Source of the DNA: Variovorax gracilis
Lineage (GTDB): Bacteria; Pseudomonadota; Gammaproteobacteria; Burkholderiales; Burkholderiaceae_C
Direction of reading: 5' to 3'
DNA: 64,000 nucleotides
NCBI RefSeq assembly: GCF_030317115.1
Contig: NZ_JASZYF010000009.1
Span: forward strand, 124,001 to 188,000
Shown here piece by piece: positions 8,243 through 16,514 of the stretch. Under the pieces are notes generated by a model. That model saw only the letters and a program-made list of their open reading frames with translations, searched no databases and was not told where the DNA came from. Both the position numbers and the translations under genes were made by a program. Each line of letters starts with the position of its first letter. Position 1 is the stretch's first letter.

Positions 8243-9226
8243 ATGCGATCCAATCGTCGCCAGTTCATGCTGGGCAGCCTCGGCGCGGCCATCCTCCCAT
8301 TGGCGACGACACACGCCTTCGCGGCCGGCTACCCCGATCGTCCCATCACCTTCATCTGCCCCTGGCCCGCCGGCGGCACGGCGGACGTGACGATGCGAGC
8401 GCTGTGCGCCGCGGCCGCCAAGGAACTGGGGCAGTCGGTCGTGGTGGACAACAAGGCCGGGGCCTCCGGGATGATCGGCCTCAAGGCGCTCGCGAGCGCC
8501 AGGCCGGACGGCTACACGATCGGCCAGATCCCCATCTCGGTCACGCGCTTCTCCCAACTCGGCATGGTGCAGGTCGATCCGCTCAAGGACCTGAGCTACA
8601 TCGCGCGCGTTTCGGGCCAGACCTTCGGCATCGCGGTGCGCGCCGAGGCGCCGTGGAGGACGCTGAAGGAACTGGTGGCCGATGCCAAGGCCCAGCCCGA
8701 CAAGATCACCTACGGCACCGCAGGCCTGGGCGGCGCGACCCATGTCGGCATGGAGGAGTTCGCCATCGCCGCGGGCGTGAAGTTCAATGCGATTCCCTTC
8801 AAGGGTGGCTCGGAAGCGCTGCAGGCGCTGATGGGCGGCCACGTCGACGTGCTGGCGGATTCCAGCTCGTGGGCGCCGCACGTCAAATCGGGCAAGCTGC
8901 GGCTGCTGGCCACGTGGGGCGAGCAGCGCACGGCGGAGTTCAAGGACACCCCGACGCTGCGCGAGTCCGGCTACAACGTCGTGGTCGATGCGCCCAACGG
9001 CATCGGTGCGCCGAAGGGCCTGCCTGCGGACGTCACGGCCCGGCTGCGCGCCGCCTTCAAGGTCGCGGCGGCCAGCCCCGAGTTCACCGCCGCCTGCGCC
9101 CGGATCGATGCGCCGCTGATGTACCTGGACGCGCCGGACTACGAGAAATACGTGAGCGCCAGCGTGGCCAAGGAGAAGGACCTCATCGAGAGGCTCAAGC
9201 TCAAGGAACTGATGAGCAAGAACTGA
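8243..9226 (+). CDS. Bug/TctC-family tripartite tricarboxylate receptor
   Basis: A 327-residue periplasmic solute receptor. It starts with a Tat-like signal (NRRQFMLG, a hydrophobic stretch, then AFAAGYPDRP as probable cleavage region). The mature start 'YPDRPITFICPWPAGGTADV' is the Bug-family signature. The C-terminus carries the usual 'KYVSASVAKEKDLIERLKLKE' helix. ATG 8243 is chosen because AAGGAGA lies nine bases upstream, although the frame is open earlier. No TctA/TctB membrane genes are nearby, which is common for this expanded family. As first gene of a sugar-acid catabolic operon it probably binds that operon's substrate. Confidence 0.94.
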   Translation: MRSNRRQFMLGSLGAAILPLATTHAFAAGYPDRPITFICPWPAGGTADVTMRALCAAAAKELGQSVVVDNKAGASGMIGLKALASARPDGYTIGQIPISVTRFSQLGMVQVDPLKDLSYIARVSGQTFGIAVRAEAPWRTLKELVADAKAQPDKITYGTAGLGGATHVGMEEFAIAAGVKFNAIPFKGGSEALQALMGGHVDVLADSSSWAPHVKSGKLRLLATWGEQRTAEFKDTPTLRESGYNVVVDAPNGIGAPKGLPADVTARLRAAFKVAAASPEFTAACARIDAPLMYLDAPDYEKYVSASVAKEKDLIERLKLKELMSKN

Positions 9227-9248
9227 GGCCCAGCGCCAGGAGATCCGA

Positions 9249-10799
9249 ATGAGCGCAGTTGCCATCCCTTCCGTCGCCGGCGTCTCGCCGCTGATCCGGC
9301 TGCACGACAACGACAACGTGCTGGTCGCCCGTGCGCCGATCGCGCTGGGCCAGGCCTTGCCGGAGTTCGGCCTGCGCATGCGTGCGCAGGTGCCCGCAGG
9401 CCACAAGATCGCGGCATGCCGCATTGCCGCCGGCGAGAAGGTGCGCAAGTACGACACCGTGATCGGTGCGGCGATGCGCGACATCGAGGCCGGCGAGCAC
9501 GTGCACACGCACAACCTCGAACTGGTCGATTTCGATCGCGACCCGGGGTTCTGCGAGGACGTGCGCCCGGTCGACTACGTGCCCGAGGCCGAGCGCGCCA
9601 CCTTCATGGGCATCGTGCGCCCCGACGGCAGCGTCGCCACGCGCAACTTCATCGGCCTGATCTCGTCGGTGAACTGCTCGGCCACGGTGATCAAGCAGAT
9701 CGCCGCCCACTTCACGCCCGAGCGGCTGGCGCCGTACCCGAACGTCGACGGCGTCGTGGCCTTCGCCCAGAGCAGTGGTTGCGGCATGTCGTCGCCCAGC
9801 GAGCATTTCGACGTGCTGCGCCGGACCATTGCCGGCTATGCGCGCCATCCGAACCTGGCCGCGGTGCTGATCGTCGGCCTCGGCTGCGAACGCAACCAGG
9901 TGGCCGATCTCGTCGAGTCCCAGGGCCTCGTGCCCGGCCCGAACGTGCGGACCTTCGTGATGCAGGACACCGGCGGCACCCGTGCCACCATCGCCGAAGG
10001 CATCAGGGCCATCGAGGCGATGCTGCCCGCGGCCAACGACGTGAAGCGACAGCCGGTCAGCGCCGCGCACCTGAAGATCGGACTGGAATGCGGCGGCTCC
10101 GACGGCTTTTCCGGCATCACCGCCAATCCCGCGCTCGGCGCGGCGATGGACATCCTGGTGCGCCACGGTGGCACGGCGATCCTGTCGGAGACGCCCGAGA
10201 TCCACGGCGTGGAGTTCATGCTGACGCGCCGCGCCGTGAGCCCGGCGGTGGGGCAGAAGCTGCTCGACCGGCTCGCCTGGTGGGAGGAATACACGCGCGG
10301 CCACAACGGCCAGTTCAATGGTGTCGTGGGCCCGGGCAACCAGGCCGGCGGGCTGGCGAACATCTTCGAGAAGTCGCTCGGATCGGCGATGAAGGGCGGC
10401 ACCACGCCGCTGCAGGCGGTGTACGAATATGCGGAGCCGATCGACAAGGCCGGCTTCGTCTTCATGGACTCTCCCGGCTACGACCCGGTGGCCTCGACCG
10501 GCCAGATCGCCAGCGGCGCGAACCTCATCTGCTTCACGACCGGACGGGGCTCGATGTTCGGCTCCAAGCCATCGCCCACCATCAAGCTCGCCAGCAACAC
10601 GGCGATGTTCACCCGTCTGGAAGACGACATGGACATCAACTGCGGCCTGATCCTGGACGGCGAACTCGACGTGCAGCAGATGGGCGAGCGCATCTTCCAG
10701 CACATCCTGCGCGCGGCATCGGGCGAGCCGACCAAGAGCGAACTGCTGGGCCTCGGCGATCACGAGTTCGTGCCATGGCACATGGGTATCGTGAGCTGA
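9249..10799 (+). CDS. UxaA/GarD-family altronate or galactarate dehydratase
   Basis: A 516-residue hydro-lyase with both family parts in one chain. An N-terminal SAF-like domain spans about residues 15-85 (LHDNDNVLVA ... PAGHKIAA). The C-terminal UxaA catalytic domain contains SSGCGM, GLGCERNQV, ECGGSDGFSGITANPALG and FTTGRGSMFG. Enzymes of this family dehydrate altronate, galactarate or related sugar acids to 2-keto-3-deoxy acids using a metal. Size and the ECGGSD-SGITANP pattern fit both UxaA and GarD. The neighbouring GarL-like aldolase favours a C6 aldarate. AGGAGA at 9238-9243 precedes the ATG. It is followed by the aldehyde dehydrogenase after 27 bases. Confidence 0.9.
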   Translation: MSAVAIPSVAGVSPLIRLHDNDNVLVARAPIALGQALPEFGLRMRAQVPAGHKIAACRIAAGEKVRKYDTVIGAAMRDIEAGEHVHTHNLELVDFDRDPGFCEDVRPVDYVPEAERATFMGIVRPDGSVATRNFIGLISSVNCSATVIKQIAAHFTPERLAPYPNVDGVVAFAQSSGCGMSSPSEHFDVLRRTIAGYARHPNLAAVLIVGLGCERNQVADLVESQGLVPGPNVRTFVMQDTGGTRATIAEGIRAIEAMLPAANDVKRQPVSAAHLKIGLECGGSDGFSGITANPALGAAMDILVRHGGTAILSETPEIHGVEFMLTRRAVSPAVGQKLLDRLAWWEEYTRGHNGQFNGVVGPGNQAGGLANIFEKSLGSAMKGGTTPLQAVYEYAEPIDKAGFVFMDSPGYDPVASTGQIASGANLICFTTGRGSMFGSKPSPTIKLASNTAMFTRLEDDMDINCGLILDGELDVQQMGERIFQHILRAASGEPTKSELLGLGDHEFVPWHMGIVS

Positions 10800-10826
10800 G
10801 CTCAACCCCTCCTTACTTCCGAAGCC

Positions 10827-12296
10827 ATGCCTCTTACCCTATCCCAGCCCGGCCTGCTGCGCAGTGCCAACTTCATTGCCGGCGAATGGCGCGCCGCGAC
10901 CGGCCGCACCCTGGACGTGACCGACCCCGCCACGGGAGGCCTGATCGCGCGGGTACCCGACAGCGGTGCCGACGAGGCGCGCGCCGCGGTCGATGCCGCG
11001 CACGTCGCGTTCGCCGACTGGCGCAAGGTGCCCGCCAAGCAGCGCGCGCAGATCATCAAGCGCTGGAACGACCTCGTGATGACCCACCAGGACGACCTGG
11101 GCAAGCTGGTCTCGCGCGAGCAAGGCAAGCCGCTGGCGGAAGGGAAGGGCGAGATCGCCTATGCAGCCAGCTACATCGAGTGGTTCGCCGAGGAGGCAAC
11201 GCGCGCCAACGGCGACCTCATTCCTGCGCCCGTGCCGGGGCGCCGGATGTTCGCGCTGAAAGAGCCGGTGGGCGTGGTCGCCGCGATCACCCCGTGGAAC
11301 TTTCCGGCGGCGATGATCGCGCGCAAGATCGCGCCCGCCCTGGCGGCGGGCTGCACGGTGGTCTGCAAGCCGGCCGAGGACACGCCGCTGACCTCGCTGG
11401 CCCTGGTCGCGCTGGCCGAGCAGGCCGGTGTTCCGCCCGGCGTGCTGAACATCGTCACCGCCTCGCGCGAACGCACGCCCGAGGTGGTGGACGTCTGGCT
11501 CGACGACCCGCGCGTGCGCAAGATCACCTTCACCGGCTCCACGCCGGTGGGCAAGCACCTGGCTCGGCGTTCGGCGGACACGCTCAAGAAGCTCTCGCTG
11601 GAGCTGGGCGGCAATGCGCCTTTCATCGTGTTCGAGGATGCCGATCTCGACGCCGCGGTCGAAGGGCTGATGGCCGCCAAGTTCCGAAACGGCGGACAGA
11701 CTTGCGTGTGCCCCAACCGCGTGTTCGTCCACACGAGCGTGCACGACCTCTTCGCCGAAAAGCTCGGCACGCGCGTCGCGCGGCTGAAGGTGGGGCCCGC
11801 CACCGATCCGGCCTCGCAGATCGGGCCGATGATCAATGCCCGCGCGGTCGAGAAGATCGAGCGCCACGTGCGCGATGCGGTCGAGCGTGGCGCGCGCGTC
11901 GTCACCGGCGGCAAGCGCCTCGCCGCGCTGGGGCCCAACTACTTCGCACCCACCGTGCTCGTGAACGCCGACGCGACGATGGCCTGCGCCTGCGAGGAGA
12001 CCTTCGGACCCGTGGCGCCGATCACGCGCTTCGATTCCGAGGACGATGTGATCACGCAGGCGAACGACACGCCCTTCGGGCTGGCCGCCTACTTCTACTC
12101 GCAGGACGTGCGTCGCATCTGGCGCGTCGCCGATGCGCTGGAGTCGGGCATCGTCGGCATCAACGAGGGCGCGCTGGCGGCCGAGGCCGCTCCCTTCGGC
12201 GGCGTGAAAGAGTCGGGCTATGGCCGCGAGGGCTCGGTCCACGGCCTGGACGATTACCTGCACACCAAGTATGTGTGCCAGGGCGGATTGGATTGA
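10827..12296 (+). CDS. NAD(P)-dependent aldehyde dehydrogenase, GabD type
   Basis: A 489-residue member of the aldehyde dehydrogenase superfamily, closest in pattern to succinate-semialdehyde and 2-oxoglutarate-semialdehyde dehydrogenases. Diagnostic segments are ITPWNFPAAMIARKIAPALA, the Rossmann-associated FTGSTPVGK, the general base glutamate in LELGGNAPF (about 258), and the catalytic cysteine in GGQTCVCPNR (about 292). The C-terminal GYGREGS is also typical. In this operon it may oxidise the semialdehyde released by the downstream aldolase (tartronate semialdehyde from a GarL-type cleavage) or a 2-oxoglutarate semialdehyde branch product. The sequence does not decide which. Confidence 0.92.
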   Translation: MPLTLSQPGLLRSANFIAGEWRAATGRTLDVTDPATGGLIARVPDSGADEARAAVDAAHVAFADWRKVPAKQRAQIIKRWNDLVMTHQDDLGKLVSREQGKPLAEGKGEIAYAASYIEWFAEEATRANGDLIPAPVPGRRMFALKEPVGVVAAITPWNFPAAMIARKIAPALAAGCTVVCKPAEDTPLTSLALVALAEQAGVPPGVLNIVTASRERTPEVVDVWLDDPRVRKITFTGSTPVGKHLARRSADTLKKLSLELGGNAPFIVFEDADLDAAVEGLMAAKFRNGGQTCVCPNRVFVHTSVHDLFAEKLGTRVARLKVGPATDPASQIGPMINARAVEKIERHVRDAVERGARVVTGGKRLAALGPNYFAPTVLVNADATMACACEETFGPVAPITRFDSEDDVITQANDTPFGLAAYFYSQDVRRIWRVADALESGIVGINEGALAAEAAPFGGVKESGYGREGSVHGLDDYLHTKYVCQGGLD

Positions 12297-12310
12297 ACCC
12301 GGGCCACACG

Positions 12311-13111
12311 ATGAACAATCCCTTCAAGCACGCACTGGCTGCCCGGCAGCCGCAGATCGGCCTCTGGCTGTCCATGGCCCAGCCCTACAGCGCGGAAGTC
12401 TGCGCGACAGCCGGCTTCCAGTGGCTGCTGATCGACGGCGAGCATGCACCCAACGACGTTCGCAGCACGCTGGCGCAGTTGCAGGCGGTGGCTGCCTATC
12501 CCGGCCAGCCCGTGGTGCGGGCCGTGACCGGGGACACCGCGCTGATCAAGCAGTTGCTCGACATCGGCGCGCAGAACCTGCTGGTGCCCATGGTCGACAC
12601 GGCTGAACAGGCGAGGGCATTGGTGGCGGCCACCCGCTATCCGCCGGAGGGCGTGCGCGGCGTCGGCGCTGCCGTGGCCCGGGCCTCGCGCTGGGGCGCG
12701 CGGCGCGACTACCTGGGCGCCGCCAATGACGAGGTCTGCCTGCTGGTGCAGGCCGAGACCTCGACAGCGCTGGGCAACCTCGAAGCGATCTGCGCCGTGG
12801 ACGGCGTGCACGGCGTCTTCATCGGACCGGCAGACCTCGCCGCATCGATGGGCCACCGCGGCGCGCCGGGTCACCCTGAAGTCCAGGCCGCGATCGACAA
12901 GGCCATCCGAACCATCGTGGCGAGCGGCAAGGCGGCGGGCACCCTGACGGCAGACGTCGCTCAGGCCCGCAAGTACCTCGCGCTCGGCGCCACCTTCGTG
13001 GCAGTCGGCATCGACGTCACGTTGCTTGCGCAGGGTGCGCGCAGGCTGGCAGGTGAATTCGGGCTGGGCACCGAGAGCGCCATGAGCGCTGCGGGCGCAT
13101 CGGCCTACTGA
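12311..13111 (+). CDS. HpcH/HpaI-family aldolase, GarL-like
   Basis: A 266-residue metal-dependent class II aldolase of the HpaI family. It shows GLWLSMAQPYSAEVCATAGF, the metal-ligand region LLIDGEHAPND, LVPMVDTAEQARALV and GVFIGPADLAASMG. Members cleave 2-keto-3-deoxy sugar acids; with a GarD-like dehydratase upstream the likely substrate is 5-keto-4-deoxy-D-glucarate, giving pyruvate and tartronate semialdehyde. The frame runs open far upstream over the previous two genes, but ATG 12311 gives the normal N-terminus and size, 14 bases after the dehydrogenase stop. The ribosome site is weak. It is the last gene of the operon. Confidence 0.9.
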   Translation: MNNPFKHALAARQPQIGLWLSMAQPYSAEVCATAGFQWLLIDGEHAPNDVRSTLAQLQAVAAYPGQPVVRAVTGDTALIKQLLDIGAQNLLVPMVDTAEQARALVAATRYPPEGVRGVGAAVARASRWGARRDYLGAANDEVCLLVQAETSTALGNLEAICAVDGVHGVFIGPADLAASMGHRGAPGHPEVQAAIDKAIRTIVASGKAAGTLTADVAQARKYLALGATFVAVGIDVTLLAQGARRLAGEFGLGTESAMSAAGASAY

Positions 13112-13251
13112 GGGGGAGGGTCGACGGAGGCTCCGCTGGACCGCGCAGCGCCACCGGTTCACGAAGAAGATTGTTGCGATTGCCCCGGAGGGCGCCGTTC
13201 GCTTCGCGGCATACTCGAAGCGATCCCAACTCACCCCCAGAATCTTTCCGA

Positions 13252-14166
13252 ATGGACAAAGAAGTCGTCCCCGCAGTCCTTGCGGTCATCAATGAAAAGC
13301 GCCTGCGAGGCGAGAAGCGCACCCCGGTCGAGATCATTTCCAAGATGGGTGTCTTCGATGCCCGAGAAAAAGCGTCCGAGCAGGCCTGGCTGGCCACCGG
13401 TGACAACATCATCGCCACCATCTGGGCGGAGTTCGTCAGCATCGGCGCCGGCGGGCGCTGGTTCTATCTCGAATCGCTGGATACACATCACCGCATCGGC
13501 GGCGGCGACCGCAGCGCACTGCAAGTCCAGCGCGCCAAGGATCGTCTCCAACTGCTCAAGCGTGCGCTGGACGCAGGCCAGGGCGTAAGGGCGGTGCTTC
13601 AGACAAACCGCGTCGCCATCGCCGACATGGAGACCGACAGGGCCGCCAGGGTGTCGACGCGGGTGCCCGACGACGAGGAATGGCACGTGGCCGTGTGGGA
13701 TGCCGATCTGAAGATGGCGGTCCTGGTTCGCGGCGCCCGCGGCTGGCTGCCGACGGACGAAGAGATCGAAGCCGCGCGAGCGCGAGGCAGTATTCCCGCT
13801 GCGGCCCAAGTGGCTCCCTCCGGCCAGGCGTCGCGGGAGGAAGTGCAGGCCGCCGCGATGGACTACCTGACGCGCCACTTCGCAGGCTACGGCTACAAGG
13901 CGGAGGACGTCTCCAGCCAGAAGCTCGGCTACGACATCGAGGTGTCGGACAAGAAGGGAAACACCTTGCTCAAGCTCGCGGTGAAAGGCACCGCACCCGG
14001 AATCACCGGCTTCCAGCTCACGGGCGACGAGCGCGCGTGCGCCAAGCGGGGCGATCCGTGGCGGCTTGCGGTGGTCACGGACGCCATCGGCCCCGCGGCA
14101 CAGCACAAGCTCTACAAGCCTGCCGAGATCGACCAAGCGCCCGGGCTCGAACCGCTCCTTCAATAG
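13252..14166 (+). CDS. DUF3883 (Mrr-like, restriction-endonuclease-fold) protein, function unknown
   Basis: 304 residues. The first 200 or so match no family I recognise; they include a predicted helical start, an IWAEFVSIGAGGRWFYLES stretch and EEWHVAVWDADLKMAVLVRG. Residues about 205-285 look like DUF3883 (NO VEIN C-terminal/Mrr_cat type): a YLTRHFAGYGYKAEDVSSQ helix, LGYDIEV with the conserved Asp, then LLKLAVKG. The usual motif there is IEVKG, so the catalytic Glu of the D...ExK pattern appears to be Ala. It stands alone, with no methylase or helicase nearby. ATG 13252 was chosen from family-like start and length. A defence or DNA-reader role is speculation. Confidence 0.65.
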   Translation: MDKEVVPAVLAVINEKRLRGEKRTPVEIISKMGVFDAREKASEQAWLATGDNIIATIWAEFVSIGAGGRWFYLESLDTHHRIGGGDRSALQVQRAKDRLQLLKRALDAGQGVRAVLQTNRVAIADMETDRAARVSTRVPDDEEWHVAVWDADLKMAVLVRGARGWLPTDEEIEAARARGSIPAAAQVAPSGQASREEVQAAAMDYLTRHFAGYGYKAEDVSSQKLGYDIEVSDKKGNTLLKLAVKGTAPGITGFQLTGDERACAKRGDPWRLAVVTDAIGPAAQHKLYKPAEIDQAPGLEPLLQ

Positions 14167-14191
14167 CTCCGCGATCCGCGCCGGACGTGCC

Positions 14192-14638
14192 ATGAAACGA
14201 CGCTCTCTCCTCGGCTTGCTGGCAGCGGCGCCGCTGGCCCAGTCCCTGACGGCTCGCGCCGCGACGCAGGTTCAGGTCTACAAGAACCCCAGTTGCGGCT
14301 GCTGCACCGCATGGGCAGACCACCTCAAGGCGGCCGGCTTCTCGGTCGCGGTGACCGAAACCGATGACACCGGGCCTCTGCGCAAGCGCCTGGGCGTGCC
14401 GGATCGCCTGGCCGGTTGCCATACGGGCGTCGTGGAGGGCTATGCCCTGGAAGGCCACGTGCCTGCGGCGGAGGTCAAGCGCCTGCTGGCGTTGAAGCCG
14501 GACGCGGTGGGGTTGGCCGTCCCCGGCATGCCGGTCGGCTCGCCCGGCATGGAATACGGCGACCACAAGGAGCCGTATCAGGTCATCCTCATCGGGCGCA
14601 ACGCCCGCGACACCGTGTTTGCCAGCTACCCTCGCTGA
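14192..14638 (+). CDS. DUF411 periplasmic metal-binding protein
   Basis: 148 residues with a probable export signal (MKRRSLLGLLAAAPLAQSL, cleavage near ARA-AT). The mature domain is DUF411: VYKNPSCGCCTAWADHLKAA with a C-x-C-C cluster, then GCHTGVVEGYALEGHVPA and VPGMPVGSPGME. DUF411 proteins often sit with copper or other metal-resistance genes and are thought to bind metal through these cysteines and methionines; the exact role is not established. No copper genes are nearby here. It starts 25 bases after the DUF3883 gene and may share its transcript. Confidence 0.87.
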   Translation: MKRRSLLGLLAAAPLAQSLTARAATQVQVYKNPSCGCCTAWADHLKAAGFSVAVTETDDTGPLRKRLGVPDRLAGCHTGVVEGYALEGHVPAAEVKRLLALKPDAVGLAVPGMPVGSPGMEYGDHKEPYQVILIGRNARDTVFASYPR

Positions 14639-14767
14639 GCCGGGTCCCGGGCCGGGACTCTTCACCCGACACGGCTGGAGCCTACAGCCGGATGGGCACC
14701 AGACCGACCGTGTCGCTCGCCTTCCCTCCTATGCTCGGGAGCGTTGTTTGCGTTTCAAGAGGTGCCC

Positions 14768-14983
14768 ATGCCCGCCAATGCCCAGGTTGTCGGAAAAGTC
14801 GAATATCGCGCCGGCGACGGGCCGTCGATCGTCATCCCGCCGGGGCCCATCGAGGTGCAGCTGTCTTTCGACAGCGCAGTGCTGAGCTGGGGCGACGAAG
14901 GCGCGGTACAGACTACGGCGCTGCCCATCGCCGAGTACCAGCGCTATGTCGCGGAAGGTGCCATCGTGGAAGGCAAGGGATAA
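14768..14983 (+). CDS. small conserved-looking protein, unknown function
   Basis: 71 residues, soluble, acidic, no signal peptide or cysteine. It opens MPANAQVVGKVEYRAGDG and has an IVIPPGPIEVQLSFDSAVLSWGDEG central part that looks like a beta-rich fold. A purine-rich AAGAGGTG stretch precedes the ATG. I do not recognise a family. It sits 25 bases before the KaiC-like gene, so it is probably the first gene of that signalling operon. Confidence 0.6.
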   Translation: MPANAQVVGKVEYRAGDGPSIVIPPGPIEVQLSFDSAVLSWGDEGAVQTTALPIAEYQRYVAEGAIVEGKG

Positions 14984-15008
14984 GCCGCACTGCGTGATGG
15001 AGGAAGAA

Positions 15009-16514
15009 ATGAGAACCGACGTTTTCCTGGAGGGCGGCGACGTGGAGGCGCACATGCTGTTGAGGATGGGCGTGCCCGGACTGGACGACATCCTGGGCGG
15101 CGGCCTGACGCCGCACAGGCTCTATCTCCTGGAGGGCGCGCCCGGCGCGGGCAAGACCACCGTGGCGATCCAGTTCCTGCGCGAGGGCGCCGCGCGCGGC
15201 GAGCCGGTGCTGTACGTGACGCTGTCGGAGAGCCAGGCCGAGCTCGACGGCGTCGCGCGCTCGCATGGCTGGGACATGGGGGGCATCGAGGTGCGCGAGA
15301 TGCTGCCGGCGCAGGACGCGCTCGAGCCGGACGAGCAGCACACGATGTTCCACCCTTCGGAAGTCGAGCTGAGCGAGACCACGCTGCGCATCCTCGCCGA
15401 CGTCGATGTCATCAAGCCCACGAGGGTGGTGTTCGACTCGCTGTCGGAACTGCGCCTGCTGGCGGGCGGCTCGTTGCGTTACCGACGCCAGATCCTCGCG
15501 CTCAAGCAATTCTTCACCGGCCGCCAGTGCACCGTGCTGCTGCTGGACGACCTCACCGCGACGGAGCAGGATCTGCAGGTGCAGAGCATCGCCCATGCAG
15601 TCATCCGGCTGGAGCAACTGAACCCCGACTACGGCGCGGCGCGGCGGCGGCTCGTGGTCAGCAAGTACCGTGGCAAGGAATTTCGCGGTGGCTTCCACGA
15701 CTACAAGATCGTCCGGGGCGGCTTGCAGGTGTTTCCGCGGCTGGTCGCGGCGGAGCATACGGCGCCATTGAAGCAGACGCGGATTCCCAGCGACCTGCCC
15801 GCGCTCGACGAATTGCTCGGCGGCGGCCTGGAAAAAGGCACCAGCACGCTCTTCGTGGGCGCGCCCGGCACGGGCAAGTCCAGTGTCGCGGTGCAGTTCG
15901 CCATCGCGACCGCCCGGCGTGGCGAGTGCGCCGCCCTGTTCATCTTCGACGAGAGCATCAACACGCTGCGCACGCGCTGCGAAGGGATGGGGATGGATCT
16001 CGGTTCGTACATCGATTCCGGGCACATCCGCGTGCGCCAGATCGATCCGGCGGAGTTGTCGCCTGGCGAGTTCGTGTACGAGATCCGCGTTGCCGTCGAA
16101 GAACTCGGCGCGACGGTGATCGTGATCGACAGCCTCAATGGCTACCTCAACGCCATGCCGGACGAGCGCTTTCTCATCGCGCAACTGCATGAGCTGTTGA
16201 CCTATCTCGGCCAGAACGGCGTCGCTACCATGCTGATCGGTGCGCAGCACGGCCTGATCGGGATGCAGATGCAGACGCCTGTCGATGCGAGCTATCTCGC
16301 GGATGCGGTGGTGCTGCTGCGCTACTACGAATTCGAAGGCGAGGTGCGGCAGGCGATCTCGGTGCTCAAGAAGCGCGGCGGCGCGCACGAGCGCACGATC
16401 CGTTCGTTCGAGTTGACCTCCGGCGGCGTGCGCGTTGGCCAGCCGCTGCGCAATTTCCGCGGCATTCTCACGGGGATTCCGGTGCCGATCGACGGGGTCC
16501 GTTCAACATCGTGA
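15009..16514 (+). CDS. KaiC-like two-domain RecA-fold ATPase
   Basis: 501 residues with two tandem RecA/KaiC domains. The first has Walker A GAPGAGKTTVA near residue 45 and a Walker-B-like TRVVFDSLSELRLLA. The second begins LPALDELLGGGLEKGT with Walker A GAPGTGKSSVA near 290 and VIVIDSLNGYLNAM. Outside cyanobacteria such proteins usually accompany histidine kinases and are taken to be signalling ATPases rather than clock proteins; no KaiA or KaiB is present. ATG 15009 is preferred to ATG 14997 because GGAGG lies five bases before it. The stop overlaps the following kinase start by four bases (GTGA). Confidence 0.9.
   Translation: MRTDVFLEGGDVEAHMLLRMGVPGLDDILGGGLTPHRLYLLEGAPGAGKTTVAIQFLREGAARGEPVLYVTLSESQAELDGVARSHGWDMGGIEVREMLPAQDALEPDEQHTMFHPSEVELSETTLRILADVDVIKPTRVVFDSLSELRLLAGGSLRYRRQILALKQFFTGRQCTVLLLDDLTATEQDLQVQSIAHAVIRLEQLNPDYGAARRRLVVSKYRGKEFRGGFHDYKIVRGGLQVFPRLVAAEHTAPLKQTRIPSDLPALDELLGGGLEKGTSTLFVGAPGTGKSSVAVQFAIATARRGECAALFIFDESINTLRTRCEGMGMDLGSYIDSGHIRVRQIDPAELSPGEFVYEIRVAVEELGATVIVIDSLNGYLNAMPDERFLIAQLHELLTYLGQNGVATMLIGAQHGLIGMQMQTPVDASYLADAVVLLRYYEFEGEVRQAISVLKKRGGAHERTIRSFELTSGGVRVGQPLRNFRGILTGIPVPIDGVRSTS

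Noticed and set aside
9416..13111. A 1231-codon plus-strand frame over the dehydratase and aldehyde dehydrogenase genes
   Set aside because: Only its last 266 codons (from ATG 12311, HpaI-type aldolase) are a real protein; the earlier part is an out-of-frame shadow rich in Arg, Gly and Pro.
14644..14658. Terminator after the DUF411 gene (GTCCCGG/CCGGGAC palindrome)
   Set aside because: Only a 5-bp stem with a 5-base loop can form and no T-run follows.
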